From Sphingopyxis sp. (GTDB lineage: Bacteria > Pseudomonadota > Alphaproteobacteria > Sphingomonadales > Sphingomonadaceae): DNA of 64,000 nucleotides. Positions within the stretch are counted from its first letter, which is position 1. The number at the start of each line of letters is the position of its first letter. The notes below the pieces were generated by a model that worked only from the letters and a program-made list of their open reading frames with translations, did no database searches and was not told the DNA's origin. Below, piece by piece: positions 9,532-18,605 of this stretch. Location of the stretch: assembly GCA_017745175.1 (NCBI GenBank), contig JAGHZY010000004.1, forward strand, positions 62,001 to 126,000, in the 5' to 3' direction. A program made the translations under genes and the position numbers.

Positions 9532-11105
9532 CAGCGCGCTCCCGCCTGGAACTGCCGCACCGCACGCAGCTTCGGAGTCTGGTCGAGCGGTTGTCCCGCA
9601 TATTCCATCAGCCCCCACGAGCCATAGTCGGCGATCGGAGCGGTCGACGCGTAGAGCGTCAGCGTACTGCGGATACGCTTGTCCCATTCGGCGAGGTAAC
9701 GGCGGTATACGTCGGCCATGCGCGGATCGCGCTGCACGGTCCGAGCCAGCGCAAGATCGGAAGTCACGAGATGCTGCCCCCCTTCATAAGCAATGAACCG
9801 CTTGCCATGCCTCGCGGCGATCGCGCGGTTTTCCTCGGCGAATTTCATCGTATGCTCGATCGCGTCCGGCATCCCGGCAAATATCCGGTCGAGATCGCCG
9901 CTGTCGAAGCCGTTCAGATCGAACCAGATATAAGGCGCGGTCGCGAGAGCATCGACCCAGCGCACCGTGTCGGCATCCTCGAGGATGATTTTGGCCAGAT
10001 CAGGCCAAGCGTGCTGGCTGGCCGCGACCCGGACAAGACGGTCGGGCCTGTCGGCATAGACCTCGGTCCAGATCTTCATCGCCGCCCGCACCTTCTGCGC
10101 ATAGCGGATCATCTGCGCGCGCTTTCCGTCACCATCGCCCAGCTTCATCATCAGGCCTTCGCGCTGCGCCTGCTGCGCGGCATCGAACATGTCGTTCCAC
10201 ACCTCGTTGCCCAGCTCGACATAGACGGTCCGGTCGGGGTTCAGCTTTTCATGAACCAGCCGGGCAAATTCGCGAATATAATGTTCGTCGGCCTTGTACG
10301 GCATCAGGAACCAGGGATCGCTTCCGGTTTCGTTGGCGACCGCGATCATGTCCTCGATCGAAGCGCCCGCGGCCGTCACCTGACTCGAGTTTGATTGCCG
10401 GGCGCGGGTTTCCCAACGCACTTCGGCGTTGTCGTTGGTCCGCTGCCAGTCGAGGAAGCGGACCACCCCGAAACCCTTCACGAACTTCAGAAAATCGGGG
10501 TGAAAACGCGCTTCGCGCGGAAAGGCGCGATCGCGGCAGTCGATGTCGCGCACGGGGTCTGCGGGATCGGTGCGGATCAGTTCGATCCACGCCCCCTCGT
10601 CCGCTGCTCCGGTCGGCGACAGATCCAGCGTCAGCCAGCCCTCGCCCTGCGCCTTGACGCGCGCCACGCCGCCCGAGCTGATTTCCCCCTGCCCCTTGTA
10701 TTCGCAGCGTATTTCGACGCTGCGGAACGGGGCGGGCGGAAGGATCAGCGGGCGCGGCGCCGTCTGCCCCGGCCCGAGATTGCGCACCCAGCCGTTCTGA
10801 TCGAGCTGCGATGCCGGCATCAGCTTCCAGCCTTGCCCCTGCGACGAGAACCATTCGCTCTGGGTGATCAGATTCAGATAGACCTGGTGGCGGTTAAAAT
10901 TGGCCAGTCCGAACAGGTTGATGCCGAGTTCCGTTCGCGCGTCCGGGGGTGGCGGCACGAGCGCCTCCGCCCGGTCGGCCGAGCCGGCCCGGCCGTTCGT
11001 CACAAGGAAGGCAACGGCAGCAAGGGCAATGGCGAAAACGAAAAGGCCCAGTTTGAGCAACCGTCCGTTCGATAATGGACGAAATCCTGCGTCAGGATGC
11101 GGCAT
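9531..11105 (-). CDS. Membrane-anchored glycoside hydrolase, clan GH-A-like
   Basis: A 524-residue protein with an N-terminal signal anchor (residues 17-37) and a large periplasmic domain. YVELGNEVWND places Glu301 after Asn in the NE acid/base motif of clan GH-A glycosidases, and FIAYEGGQHL offers Glu441 as nucleophile. The assignment rests on these motifs, so the family is uncertain. GGAGG lies 8 nt before the ATG at 11105. Another ATG at 11198 overlaps the upstream stop (ATGA) but has no ribosome binding site. Sitting between the lipoprotein and polymerase genes, it probably trims or releases the nascent polymer. Confidence 0.65.
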   Translation of the reverse strand: MPHPDAGFRPLSNGRLLKLGLFVFAIALAAVAFLVTNGRAGSADRAEALVPPPPDARTELGINLFGLANFNRHQVYLNLITQSEWFSSQGQGWKLMPASQLDQNGWVRNLGPGQTAPRPLILPPAPFRSVEIRCEYKGQGEISSGGVARVKAQGEGWLTLDLSPTGAADEGAWIELIRTDPADPVRDIDCRDRAFPREARFHPDFLKFVKGFGVVRFLDWQRTNDNAEVRWETRARQSNSSQVTAAGASIEDMIAVANETGSDPWFLMPYKADEHYIREFARLVHEKLNPDRTVYVELGNEVWNDMFDAAQQAQREGLMMKLGDGDGKRAQMIRYAQKVRAAMKIWTEVYADRPDRLVRVAASQHAWPDLAKIILEDADTVRWVDALATAPYIWFDLNGFDSGDLDRIFAGMPDAIEHTMKFAEENRAIAARHGKRFIAYEGGQHLVTSDLALARTVQRDPRMADVYRRYLAEWDKRIRSTLTLYASTAPIADYGSWGLMEYAGQPLDQTPKLRAVRQFQAGAR

Positions 11106-11194
11106 GTTCCGGCCTCCGGCAATGATCGTGCTCGCGGCAGGCCCCGCGGCGGCTCGTCCTGCGGTCGATGCCGTCAAGGGACGATATCTGCGGA

Positions 11195-12355
11195 TCATGC
11201 CGGATCAGCCCGTCGAAAGGGACTGGCCGGGCCGCCGCCGCGCAGGAGCTTTGGCCACGCCCGCGAAAAGCGCGCCCATTTGTACCAGGCTCGCAATCGC
11301 CCATCGTCCGCGCGCCACTTCGTGTCGCGAACATAGGCGAGATAGGTCCCCGCAAACTCGTCGGCGAGATATCGCGGACAATCGATCCGGACCTCCGCCT
11401 GCTGGCGCCGCCACTGCGCCATGAAATCGCGCGCGAAGCGCTGGAGCGCGCCGGCCTGTTCCGGGTCGAGACCAGCGGCCACCCACGGATCGGCCGGCAG
11501 GTTGCCGTAAAGCGCGATATGGCTGATCAGCGCGATGTAATAATTGCCCGTATCGGTCAGATGCACATCGTCGGCGAACAGCCGTTCCATCGTTGCACGC
11601 GACGTCCCGGCGCTGAGGCCCCCGACCCCTGCTTCCGAAGCCGCCTGTTCGACCAGCGCGGCAAGCGCCTGCGCAGCCGGAATAAGCCGGACCGGCCGTT
11701 TCCGGCCCTTTTCGGCGAGCCGGCCATTGATCATCGTGGCGGTGCACTGCCAGGCCCGCGTCGCCGCTTTCTCATAGGCGACCCATCGCGCCGGATCGTC
11801 GAGGTCGTCGACGTTGAGCCACGCCGCATAGAGATAGGTCTGGCCGTCGGGGTTGGACGCGAAAAAGCGTTCCTCATAATCGACCGCGTGGCCGATCGTG
11901 TCATTCCAGATCAGGCTTTCCAGAAGCGTGTGCACCTCGTTGAGTACGAGCGTGTCATAGACAACCCCGTCCGGCCCGGGCGCCAGTTCCTCCAGCACAT
12001 TGATCGGTCGGCGATCGCGATCGGTCCCGGCGCCGTAACCGTTCCATGGCGGCGAACCATCGCCCTGCGTCCTTGCCCGCAGCGACGATCCCTCGAGGTG
12101 CTGCATGTTCCAGTCGAGCGCGTGGCCGGCGCCGCCGGCGATTGCCGCCACATAGTCCGGAAGCGGCCTGTCGGTCAGGCTGTGGCCCGAGATGAACAGC
12201 CGCCGCGGCGCATCCGACGTCGAGCCATAGGCCGCAGAGAATATGGCGGTCGTGGAAGGGGAGCCATTTTCGGTCATGCATCCTGCCAGGCCGACGAGCG
12301 ACAACGCCACGAGCACGCTGATCGCAACCCCGTTTCGCACGCCATCCCGTCTCAC
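11195..12355 (-). CDS. Lipoprotein with SGNH-hydrolase-like motifs
   Basis: A 386-residue protein with a lipoprotein signal peptide (lipobox LAGC, Cys26) starting at GTG 12355, which overlaps the upstream stop (GTGA). ISGHSLTDRP near residue 59 resembles the nucleophile block of SGNH esterases, and FADDVHLTDTGNYY resembles the terminal Asp-x-x-His block. A periplasmic esterase or acetyl-modifying role on the polysaccharide is inferred. No further family could be recognised, and the oxyanion-hole Gly and Asn blocks are not obvious. It is in an operon with wecG-like, glycosidase and polymerase genes. Confidence 0.6.
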   Translation of the reverse strand: MRRDGVRNGVAISVLVALSLVGLAGCMTENGSPSTTAIFSAAYGSTSDAPRRLFISGHSLTDRPLPDYVAAIAGGAGHALDWNMQHLEGSSLRARTQGDGSPPWNGYGAGTDRDRRPINVLEELAPGPDGVVYDTLVLNEVHTLLESLIWNDTIGHAVDYEERFFASNPDGQTYLYAAWLNVDDLDDPARWVAYEKAATRAWQCTATMINGRLAEKGRKRPVRLIPAAQALAALVEQAASEAGVGGLSAGTSRATMERLFADDVHLTDTGNYYIALISHIALYGNLPADPWVAAGLDPEQAGALQRFARDFMAQWRRQQAEVRIDCPRYLADEFAGTYLAYVRDTKWRADDGRLRAWYKWARFSRAWPKLLRGGGPASPFRRADPA

Positions 12356-13203
12356 GGCCGCGCACCGCGTTTCCAGTCGCGGGCGATCTGGAAGATGCCG
12401 GGACCGTCATACAGATATCGGCGCCACATACGCGCCGGGTCGGATGCCAGCCGGTGAAGCCACTCCATCGCCATCATGCGCATGAACAGCGGTGCACGTT
12501 TCTGGACGCCGGTAAGAAAATCGAGGCTAGCGCCGACGCAAAAGCCGATACCCCGCGCGTTGCCCGCCTGTTTCACGCGATAGGCCAGTATTTCCTGCTG
12601 CGGCGATCCGACAGCGAGAAAGCAATAGCGGGCACGCGTATCGACGATGAAGCGGACGGCCCGGACCACTTCGGCGGGATCCCGGATGAACCCCATCGGG
12701 GGATCATAATGATGGATGTTCTGCAGCCCGTATCGGTCGCCGAGCCGGGCGATCAGTTCGGCATTGCCGCCGACGATCGCGACCTTGTCCCCCGGTTCGA
12801 TCGCCTGCTCGAAGATCTGCCGGGTCAGATCGCTGCCCGGAATCACGGGCAAGGTGACGCCCGCTCCCCGGGCGAGTATCGCGAGGATCCTGCTGTCGCA
12901 CAATGTCGCCCACGCCGACCGGTACACCGGCCAAAGGTCCGATCGGATACGCTGGAGTCGCACCACATGATCGACATTGGGGGTGACCACATAGGCGAAG
13001 GGTGCGTCCCTCGTCCGCTCGCTCACCATCTGCAGCACCGACGGCATCGTCCCGCGCGTAAAGGCGAGGTCCATGAAGACACCTGCGTCGAGGTCCATGG
13101 GCTCGGACGAGGATGGCGAGGCGGGCAACGTTGCCAAAGCGGCGAACCTTCTTGCGGTACGGAATCCGGCACGCCGACCGGATGCCTGCGCGCCCCGCTG
13201 CAT
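12352..13203 (-). CDS. WecG/TagA/CpsF family glycosyltransferase
   Basis: A 283-residue GT26-family enzyme. Recognisable blocks are YVVTPNVDHVVRLQ, LCDSRILAILARGAGV, VAIVGGNAELI, GFIRDPAEV, VGSPQQEI and the C-terminal GASLDFLTGVQKRAP followed by MEWLHRL. The family transfers N-acetylmannosaminuronic acid or related sugars to lipid-linked acceptors at the inner membrane. The start is uncertain: ATGs at 13203, 13098 and 13074 all lack a clear ribosome binding site, and the conserved domain begins near the last. It is the first gene of the leftward polymerase operon and diverges from the export operon. Confidence 0.8.
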   Translation of the reverse strand: MQRGAQASGRRAGFRTARRFAALATLPASPSSSEPMDLDAGVFMDLAFTRGTMPSVLQMVSERTRDAPFAYVVTPNVDHVVRLQRIRSDLWPVYRSAWATLCDSRILAILARGAGVTLPVIPGSDLTRQIFEQAIEPGDKVAIVGGNAELIARLGDRYGLQNIHHYDPPMGFIRDPAEVVRAVRFIVDTRARYCFLAVGSPQQEILAYRVKQAGNARGIGFCVGASLDFLTGVQKRAPLFMRMMAMEWLHRLASDPARMWRRYLYDGPGIFQIARDWKRGARP

Positions 13204-13406
13204 TATGCAGATATGATCGTTCAATTCTGCTAGGCGAAATCCCTTCCGATTATGCCCAATGAGACCCGCGCCGGAGAGACGCTCGCCAGCGTAAAAGAGC
13301 ATCTGAAATATCCCACCCCCATAGGAAGGACCGCAATCAGCGAATTTCGGCCGGCCGCCCGGAGAACTAGGATGGGCTTCACTCAGTCGTTCGGGGAGTC
13401 GAAATC
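13204..13406. promoter_or_regulatory. Divergent promoter region (wecG-like operon / export operon)
   Basis: This region must drive both the leftward wecG-like operon and the rightward export operon. GGGGAG lies 9 nt before the GTG at 13407. No CTGC/GCAG-type element such as those in locus B is present. Confidence 0.35.
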
Positions 13407-14072
13407 GTGTTGCCAACACGCCGCGAAACATCAGGAAGCCATCACAACGCCCTTGTGCGAACGGGTTTCGGCGCCATCGCCTGCGCCGGGCTGGTTTTCC
13501 AGACCCCGGTCGCTGCCCAGCCGGAGCCCGCGGCGACCATCGCCGCCGAGGCTTCGGGCCACAGCCAGTACAAGGTCAACGCGGGCGACGAGCTCGACGT
13601 CTTCGTGTGGGGCGAGGAACGGATGCAGCGCGCCGTACGCGTGCAGCCCGACGGCACCTTCTCCTTTCCGCTCGCCGGCACCGTACAGGCCACCGGCCGC
13701 AACGTCTCCGACATCGCCGCGGAAATTCGCGAACGCATTTCGGTCAACTATCGCTCGTCCGTTCCCGATGTGACGGTATCGGTCCGCGAGGCGACCGGGA
13801 TGCGTTTCTACGTCGTCGGAAAGGTCCGGACGCCGGGAAGCTACACGAGCGGCAATCCCGTCAACATCCTTCAGGCGCTGAGCGTCGCCGGTGGCACGGC
13901 CGAGTTCGCCGATATCAAGAATGCCGTGATCCTGCGTCAGACGCCGAACGGCCAGGTCGTCGAACCGGTCCAGCTCTCCACCATTCTCAAGGGCGGCCGC
14001 GCGATGAACGCCGGCGTCCTGAGCAGCCCGCTACCTGTGCTTCTGAGCGGCGATGTTCTTGTTATCCCCTGA
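13407..14072 (+). CDS. Polysaccharide export protein (Wza/GumB-type outer-membrane auxiliary protein)
   Basis: A 221-residue protein starting at GTG 13407 with GGGGAG upstream. A signal peptide probably ends at PVAAQ (about residue 37). The Poly_export domain follows (YKVNAGDELDVFVWGEE, VQPDGTFSFPLAGTV), then an SLBB-like segment (FYVVGKVRTPGSYTSG). It should form the periplasmic and outer-membrane part of the export channel. It lacks the long C-terminal helix region of E. coli Wza, so the beta-barrel gene that overlaps it by 20 nt may supply the outer-membrane pore. Confidence 0.88.
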   Translation: MLPTRRETSGSHHNALVRTGFGAIACAGLVFQTPVAAQPEPAATIAAEASGHSQYKVNAGDELDVFVWGEERMQRAVRVQPDGTFSFPLAGTVQATGRNVSDIAAEIRERISVNYRSSVPDVTVSVREATGMRFYVVGKVRTPGSYTSGNPVNILQALSVAGGTAEFADIKNAVILRQTPNGQVVEPVQLSTILKGGRAMNAGVLSSPLPVLLSGDVLVIP

Positions 14073-15225
14073 CCGTGTTTCCGGAAGCCTGCGCCTGTTT
14101 GCGATCGGACTAATTGCTCTTGCGGCAGCATTTGTCCTTGCGGCCAGGAGCGAAGCGAAACCCACGGTAACGCTGGAGGTTGATACGTCGGTGCTGCTGT
14201 CGGACAATCCCTTCCTGACGACAGAAAAAAAGAAGGCGACCGGCGCCGTCGAACTGGTCGCGCGCCCGCGTGTCGAATGGCAGATCGACCCGCGGACCGA
14301 TGTCGACTTCAGGGGCGAGGTCGGCGTTCGCCAATATTCGCGGCGCTATGGCAATTTCGTCACCGGACGTTCCGACCTGCAGGTCCGCCACCGCCGCAAC
14401 GAATATCTGACGATCGGCGCCCAGGCGTCCTACCGGCGCGATCTCGTGTCTGACTCGCTGACCGACAGCATTGATTTCGCAGTCGACCCCCGCAGCATAC
14501 GCGAGAGCGTCGACGCGCGAGGCTCGGTGGCATGGAGCCCCGATGCGACCACGACCATCACCGGCGACGGCGGCTGGCAACGGCTGCGATACCCGGACTC
14601 GGATCTGCTCGAGACCACCCGGGCCTATGACTTCGGCGTCGGCATCAACAAACGCCTCAGCGAGAAATTGACCGTCGGCGTCCAGGGCCGCCATACATCG
14701 AGCCGCATGGCCGGTCGCGAGGACACGTCGGTCAACGCGCTGAACATAACCGCGACCCGCCGCTTCGCGACCTTCTGGTACGGCGGCGCCCAGGTCGGGG
14801 TCGAATGGACGAAGCTGCGCGACCCCGCCACGCTGCAACGCGAGAGCCGGGCCCGGTTCAACGGCAGCGCCAATCTTTGCTACGCGCCCGACGGCACGTC
14901 GGTGTGCCTCCGCAGTGCGCTTCAGAGCGAAGTCAGCGGTCTTGGCGGTCTCCAGCGCGAATTCTCGGTCGGGACGACGATCCGGCACCGGATTTCCGAG
15001 ATGGGTACGATCCGCTCGGAAATCGACTATCGTCGCGCCCGCCTTCCCGGATTTGATACGACGGCGCAGGTTTTCCGGGGCTCGGTCGGCTATGAGCACC
15101 GCATCGGGCGCAATCTCTATCTCACCCCGGACGTGGCCTATCTGCAGCGCAACCGGCGCGCAGGAGAGAAGGCGGACGCCTTCATCTTTTCGATCGGCCT
15201 ATCATTACGAGGAGCAGGCGCATGA
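14053..15225 (+). CDS. Outer-membrane beta-barrel protein of the export operon
   Basis: A 390-residue protein with a signal peptide (LFAIGLIALAAAFVLAARSEA) followed by alternating polar/hydrophobic strands rich in aromatic and arginine residues, ending in hydrophobic FIFSIGLSLRGAG. This is the pattern of a large beta-barrel. Similar barrels are common in sphingomonad EPS loci. Its start lies inside the export-protein gene, and its stop overlaps the Wzz-like start (ATGA), so it is translated with the export machinery. A pore role is inferred from context. Confidence 0.7.
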   Translation: MFLLSPDRVSGSLRLFAIGLIALAAAFVLAARSEAKPTVTLEVDTSVLLSDNPFLTTEKKKATGAVELVARPRVEWQIDPRTDVDFRGEVGVRQYSRRYGNFVTGRSDLQVRHRRNEYLTIGAQASYRRDLVSDSLTDSIDFAVDPRSIRESVDARGSVAWSPDATTTITGDGGWQRLRYPDSDLLETTRAYDFGVGINKRLSEKLTVGVQGRHTSSRMAGREDTSVNALNITATRRFATFWYGGAQVGVEWTKLRDPATLQRESRARFNGSANLCYAPDGTSVCLRSALQSEVSGLGGLQREFSVGTTIRHRISEMGTIRSEIDYRRARLPGFDTTAQVFRGSVGYEHRIGRNLYLTPDVAYLQRNRRAGEKADAFIFSIGLSLRGAGA

Positions 15226-16682
15226 GCACGGACCAGGACAGGGAAGGTCTGGGCATTTACCCGCGCGAGATCGTGGCTGCGCTCTATCGCAAGCGCAAAT
15301 GGATCATCCTGCCGGTCCTGCTGGGCCTGCTGGTCGCGACGACCGCGATCCTGCTCCAGAAGCCGCAATATCGCTCGACGGCGACGCTTCTTATCGATTC
15401 GCAGCAAATCCCGACAACCGTCGTCGCGGCGCCGCTTGCGCACGTCGCGAACGAACGGATCGCCAAGATCCGCCAGCAGATATTGAGCCGCGAGCGACTC
15501 TCGCTGCTCGTGCAGGAAAACAACCTGTTTCCCGACGAACGCAAGAATATGCCGATCGACGACCTGCTCGAAATCGTCCGCAAGGCGATCGCCGTCGATC
15601 TGGTGGGCGCCAACGAGGGGCAGCCCGGCGGCGGCGGGTCGACCATCGCCTTCACCCTGTCCTTCACCTATTCCGATCCGGTGAAGGCGCAGGCGGTAAC
15701 GCGTCAGCTGACCGATACCTTCCTCGTCGAGGACAAGCGCTTTCGCACCGAGCAAGCCACCGGCACCGCCTCCTTTCTGGGACGGCGCGCCGACGAACTG
15801 CGCCGCCAGCTCGGGAGCCTCGAGGAAAAGCGGCGCGAGGTCGAAGCGCGCTACGCGGGCGCCCTGCCCGACCATGTCGCGATGAGCGCGCAGTCGAATG
15901 CGGCCCTGCGCGCCGAAGTATCGCGTATCGATGCGGAATCGCAGGGCCTTTCGCAGCAGGCGAGCTTGCTCGCCGCACGGGCGGACGAAGACACGCGGAC
16001 CCCGCCGGGCGTCGATGCGCTGCGCCGGGCGGAGGAACGGCTGGCCCAGCTCACCGCGGTCTATGCCGACAATTATCCCGAAGTGGTCGCCGCCCGCGCA
16101 GCGGTGCGGCAGCAGCGCGCCGCGCTGCGCGATACCCAGGCGACGCAGGGCGGCAGCATCATTCAGCGCGAAATCGCTTCGAGCCATGCGCGGACACGGA
16201 TGCTTGCCGCGCGCCGTGCCGAGCTGGTGCAATCGATCGCAGAGATGGAACGTCGCTCGGCGCAGGCGCCACAGGCGGCCTATGAGCTGAACATGATCGA
16301 GCGCGAATATGAAAATATCCGCCGGCAGTATGAAGCCTTGCGCGAAAAACAGCTGGACGCGCAGGTGTCGGTGACACTCCAGTCCGAAGACAAGGGCGAG
16401 CGCTTCTCCATCGTCGACGAATCGAGCATGCCCCACCACGCGCTCGGCGCGCACCCCGTCGCCATCCTGATCGCCGGGCTGATCGCCGGACTGGCCGTCG
16501 GCATCGGCGCGATCCTGGGGTACGAGCTCGTCGCGGGCAAGATACACGGCGCCGAGACGCTGACTCGCCTGCTCAATGCGCCCCCGCTGACGATCATCCC
16601 GGAAGCAAACCGTCCGCAGCCCTTTGCGCGCCTGACCGCCGGATTTGGCCAGCTCAGGTCGCGTGCCATGCGGGCCAACTGA
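15222..16682 (+). CDS. Wzz/GumC-type chain-length determinant (polysaccharide co-polymerase)
   Basis: A 486-residue inner-membrane protein. An N-terminal cytoplasmic segment (REIVAALYRKRKW) leads into the first membrane helix (about residues 28-46). A long periplasmic coiled-coil region (about 170-380, rich in Arg, Glu, Ala and Gln) follows, and a second helix (AILIAGLIAGLAVGIGAIL) ends before a short cytoplasmic tail. It has no ATPase domain. The kinase is encoded separately 25 nt downstream, as in split Wzc systems. It probably controls polymer length and couples Wzy to the export channel. Confidence 0.85.
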   Translation: MSTDQDREGLGIYPREIVAALYRKRKWIILPVLLGLLVATTAILLQKPQYRSTATLLIDSQQIPTTVVAAPLAHVANERIAKIRQQILSRERLSLLVQENNLFPDERKNMPIDDLLEIVRKAIAVDLVGANEGQPGGGGSTIAFTLSFTYSDPVKAQAVTRQLTDTFLVEDKRFRTEQATGTASFLGRRADELRRQLGSLEEKRREVEARYAGALPDHVAMSAQSNAALRAEVSRIDAESQGLSQQASLLAARADEDTRTPPGVDALRRAEERLAQLTAVYADNYPEVVAARAAVRQQRAALRDTQATQGGSIIQREIASSHARTRMLAARRAELVQSIAEMERRSAQAPQAAYELNMIEREYENIRRQYEALREKQLDAQVSVTLQSEDKGERFSIVDESSMPHHALGAHPVAILIAGLIAGLAVGIGAILGYELVAGKIHGAETLTRLLNAPPLTIIPEANRPQPFARLTAGFGQLRSRAMRAN

Positions 16683-16707
16683 CCATATATTCAGAAGCGA
16701 GGAAGCC

Positions 16708-17499
16708 ATGCGCTCAGAAGCTGAAACCGGCAAAATCATATCGATCGCTCCGCCTGCCGGCGGCGACGCGACAGCCGCCGATCACATGCTGGATCCCGAG
16801 CTGCTGCGACGCAATCTCGTCGTCGGCTTCGCGTCCGCCGATAGCGAGGATGTCCATCCTTTCTCCGTCCTGCGTTCACAATTGTTGAAGCACGTCCGTA
16901 CCACCGGTTCGCGCGTTTTTGCGGTCATGTCGGTCCAGCCGGGCAACGGCAAGACACACGTCGCCGTCAATCTGGCGGCGGCGCTCGGCCGCATCCACCC
17001 GACCATACTCGTCGAGCTCGACCTGCGCCGCCCTTCGATCGGCCAGTCGCTCGGTCTGTCGCCCATTCGTCCCGGCATCGACGATTGCCTCGGGGGGTCG
17101 GCGACCCTGCAGGAATCCGGGATGCGGATCGAAGGGACGCAATTGACGGTCCACCGGGTGCGCACGCCCAAGATCAATCCGGAAACGCTGCTCTCCTCGG
17201 GCGCGCTGGCCGAGCTGACTGACGCCATCCGGAATGCCGCTGATCGGCCGATCTGCATCATCGACACCCCGCCGGCCGTGATCCACGACGACATCATGCT
17301 GATCGCTCCGGCGGTCGACGGGGTCATCATGGTGGTCGAGGAAGCGCGCACGTCCAAGCGCGCGCTCGTCAGCACGATCAGATCGTTGAGCCCGACGCCG
17401 GTGATCGGCGCGGTGCTGAATCGATCGATTTCGAGCCCGCTCCAGACGTCCGAATATGAATATTATCATATGTCGATGGCGGAACCCAACTCGACCTAG
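16708..17499 (+). CDS. Separate BY-kinase/CpsD-like ATPase
   Basis: A 263-residue P-loop protein starting at ATG 16708 with GAGGA upstream. Walker A is SVQPGNGKT (residues 75-83), Walker A' is LVELDLRRPS, and Walker B is ICIIDTPP. The C-terminus carries a short tyrosine cluster (EYEYYHM), the usual autophosphorylation target. In Walker A' the first acidic residue is Glu instead of the Asp of the common IDADLRRP form. It should pair with the Wzz-like protein upstream to regulate polymer assembly. Locus B instead has a fused version. Confidence 0.8.
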   Translation: MRSEAETGKIISIAPPAGGDATAADHMLDPELLRRNLVVGFASADSEDVHPFSVLRSQLLKHVRTTGSRVFAVMSVQPGNGKTHVAVNLAAALGRIHPTILVELDLRRPSIGQSLGLSPIRPGIDDCLGGSATLQESGMRIEGTQLTVHRVRTPKINPETLLSSGALAELTDAIRNAADRPICIIDTPPAVIHDDIMLIAPAVDGVIMVVEEARTSKRALVSTIRSLSPTPVIGAVLNRSISSPLQTSEYEYYHMSMAEPNST

Positions 17500-17545
17500 C
17501 CGGGCATCTCCGGTTGCTCCGGCCGCGTCGCTCCTTTCGATGCAT

Positions 17546-17566
17546 CCCGACCGGCCTCCTGTCGGG
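17546..17566. other. Hairpin downstream of the kinase gene
   Basis: CCCGAC and GTCGGG form a 6-bp stem with a 9-nt loop in the 109-nt gap between the kinase and dioxygenase genes. No T-run follows, so it may be an attenuating or mRNA-stabilising structure instead of a terminator. Confidence 0.3.
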
Positions 17567-17608
17567 TCGGCTCCGTCCCCTCCCGTCGATTTGTGAGGAG
17601 ATCCCGCG

Positions 17609-18574
17609 ATGCTCGCTCAGATGATCGAACGGCGACGACGCTGGCTCAGGGACCTCCCGGCCCGGATGGCGCTGAAACTCTTCAACCGGCCGCGCGTGCG
17701 CATCCTGCTGGGCCGCAAATACAGCGATGCGCTGCGCATCCATCAGCCGAAGATGCCCGACCTTTCGGGGATCGACGCAAAAATCGTCGCCGGCCTGGAA
17801 AAGGACGGCATTTATGTCACCACGATCGAAGCCCTCGGATTGACCGACGCCGGCGTCGTCGTCGACGAGGCCCGGACTCTGGGCGAAGCGTTCGCGCAGG
17901 AGGCGCGGGAGCGGGTCGCGAACGGCGAGGTTTTTGTGATCGTGCCGCCCGACCGGATCATTGGCCGTCCGTCGATCTATCTGTTCGGCCTGCAGGACAG
18001 GTTGCTGGATATCACCGAAGCCTATATCGGCCTGCCGCCGGCCTATGATGGCGTGACGATCAATTACACCGTTGCCGACGGCCGCGAAATTTCCACCCGC
18101 AAATGGCACCGCGACTGGGAAGACCGCCGGATGCTGAAGATCGCGATATATTTGCGGGACGTCGACGAGGACAGCGGCCCGTTCCAGATGATACGACGGC
18201 ACGACACGCTGCAGAACGACGAAGCCGGATTCAACTATGAACTGGCGGACGACGCCGCGCTGACGGCAAGACTCGGCGTGTCATACACCGACGATATCGT
18301 CAGCTGTTGCGGCCCCGCCGGAACGGTGATTTTCACCGACACGGCGCGTTTCTTCCACCGCGGCAAGCCCGCCACAGGACGCGACCGGATGGCCCTCTTC
18401 TACAGCTATTTCGCGCACAACCCGCGCCATCCGTTCCTGTGCGAGAGGACGGGGATGCAGCGCAGCGACATATCCCGGTTGGCCGAGCCGCTGCCGCAGC
18501 GACAGCGGCGCGCGGCCTTGTGGCGACAATATCTTTCTATAGCGCTGCGGATCATTCCGCCCGCCTCGCTCTGA
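17609..18574 (+). CDS. Phytanoyl-CoA-dioxygenase-like 2-oxoglutarate oxygenase
   Basis: A 321-residue protein in which KWHRDWED gives His167-x-Asp169, FFHRGKP gives the distal His250, and GRDR (258-260) supplies the 2-oxoglutarate-binding arginine. This is the facial triad of the PhyH group. The start is ATG 17609 with GAGGAG upstream. It follows the export operon and is not related in sequence to the oxygenase at 4286-5110, so locus A carries two distinct oxygenases. Its substrate is unknown; hydroxylation of a lipid, sugar or amino-acyl substituent is possible. Confidence 0.75.
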   Translation: MLAQMIERRRRWLRDLPARMALKLFNRPRVRILLGRKYSDALRIHQPKMPDLSGIDAKIVAGLEKDGIYVTTIEALGLTDAGVVVDEARTLGEAFAQEARERVANGEVFVIVPPDRIIGRPSIYLFGLQDRLLDITEAYIGLPPAYDGVTINYTVADGREISTRKWHRDWEDRRMLKIAIYLRDVDEDSGPFQMIRRHDTLQNDEAGFNYELADDAALTARLGVSYTDDIVSCCGPAGTVIFTDTARFFHRGKPATGRDRMALFYSYFAHNPRHPFLCERTGMQRSDISRLAEPLPQRQRRAALWRQYLSIALRIIPPASL

Positions 18575-18605
18575 ACGCGCGGTTCGCGGCTCCCCGTACG
18601 GCGGA

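Noticed and set aside
17546..17566. The hairpin after the kinase gene as a terminator
   Set aside because: It has no T-run, so it is listed only as a structural element.
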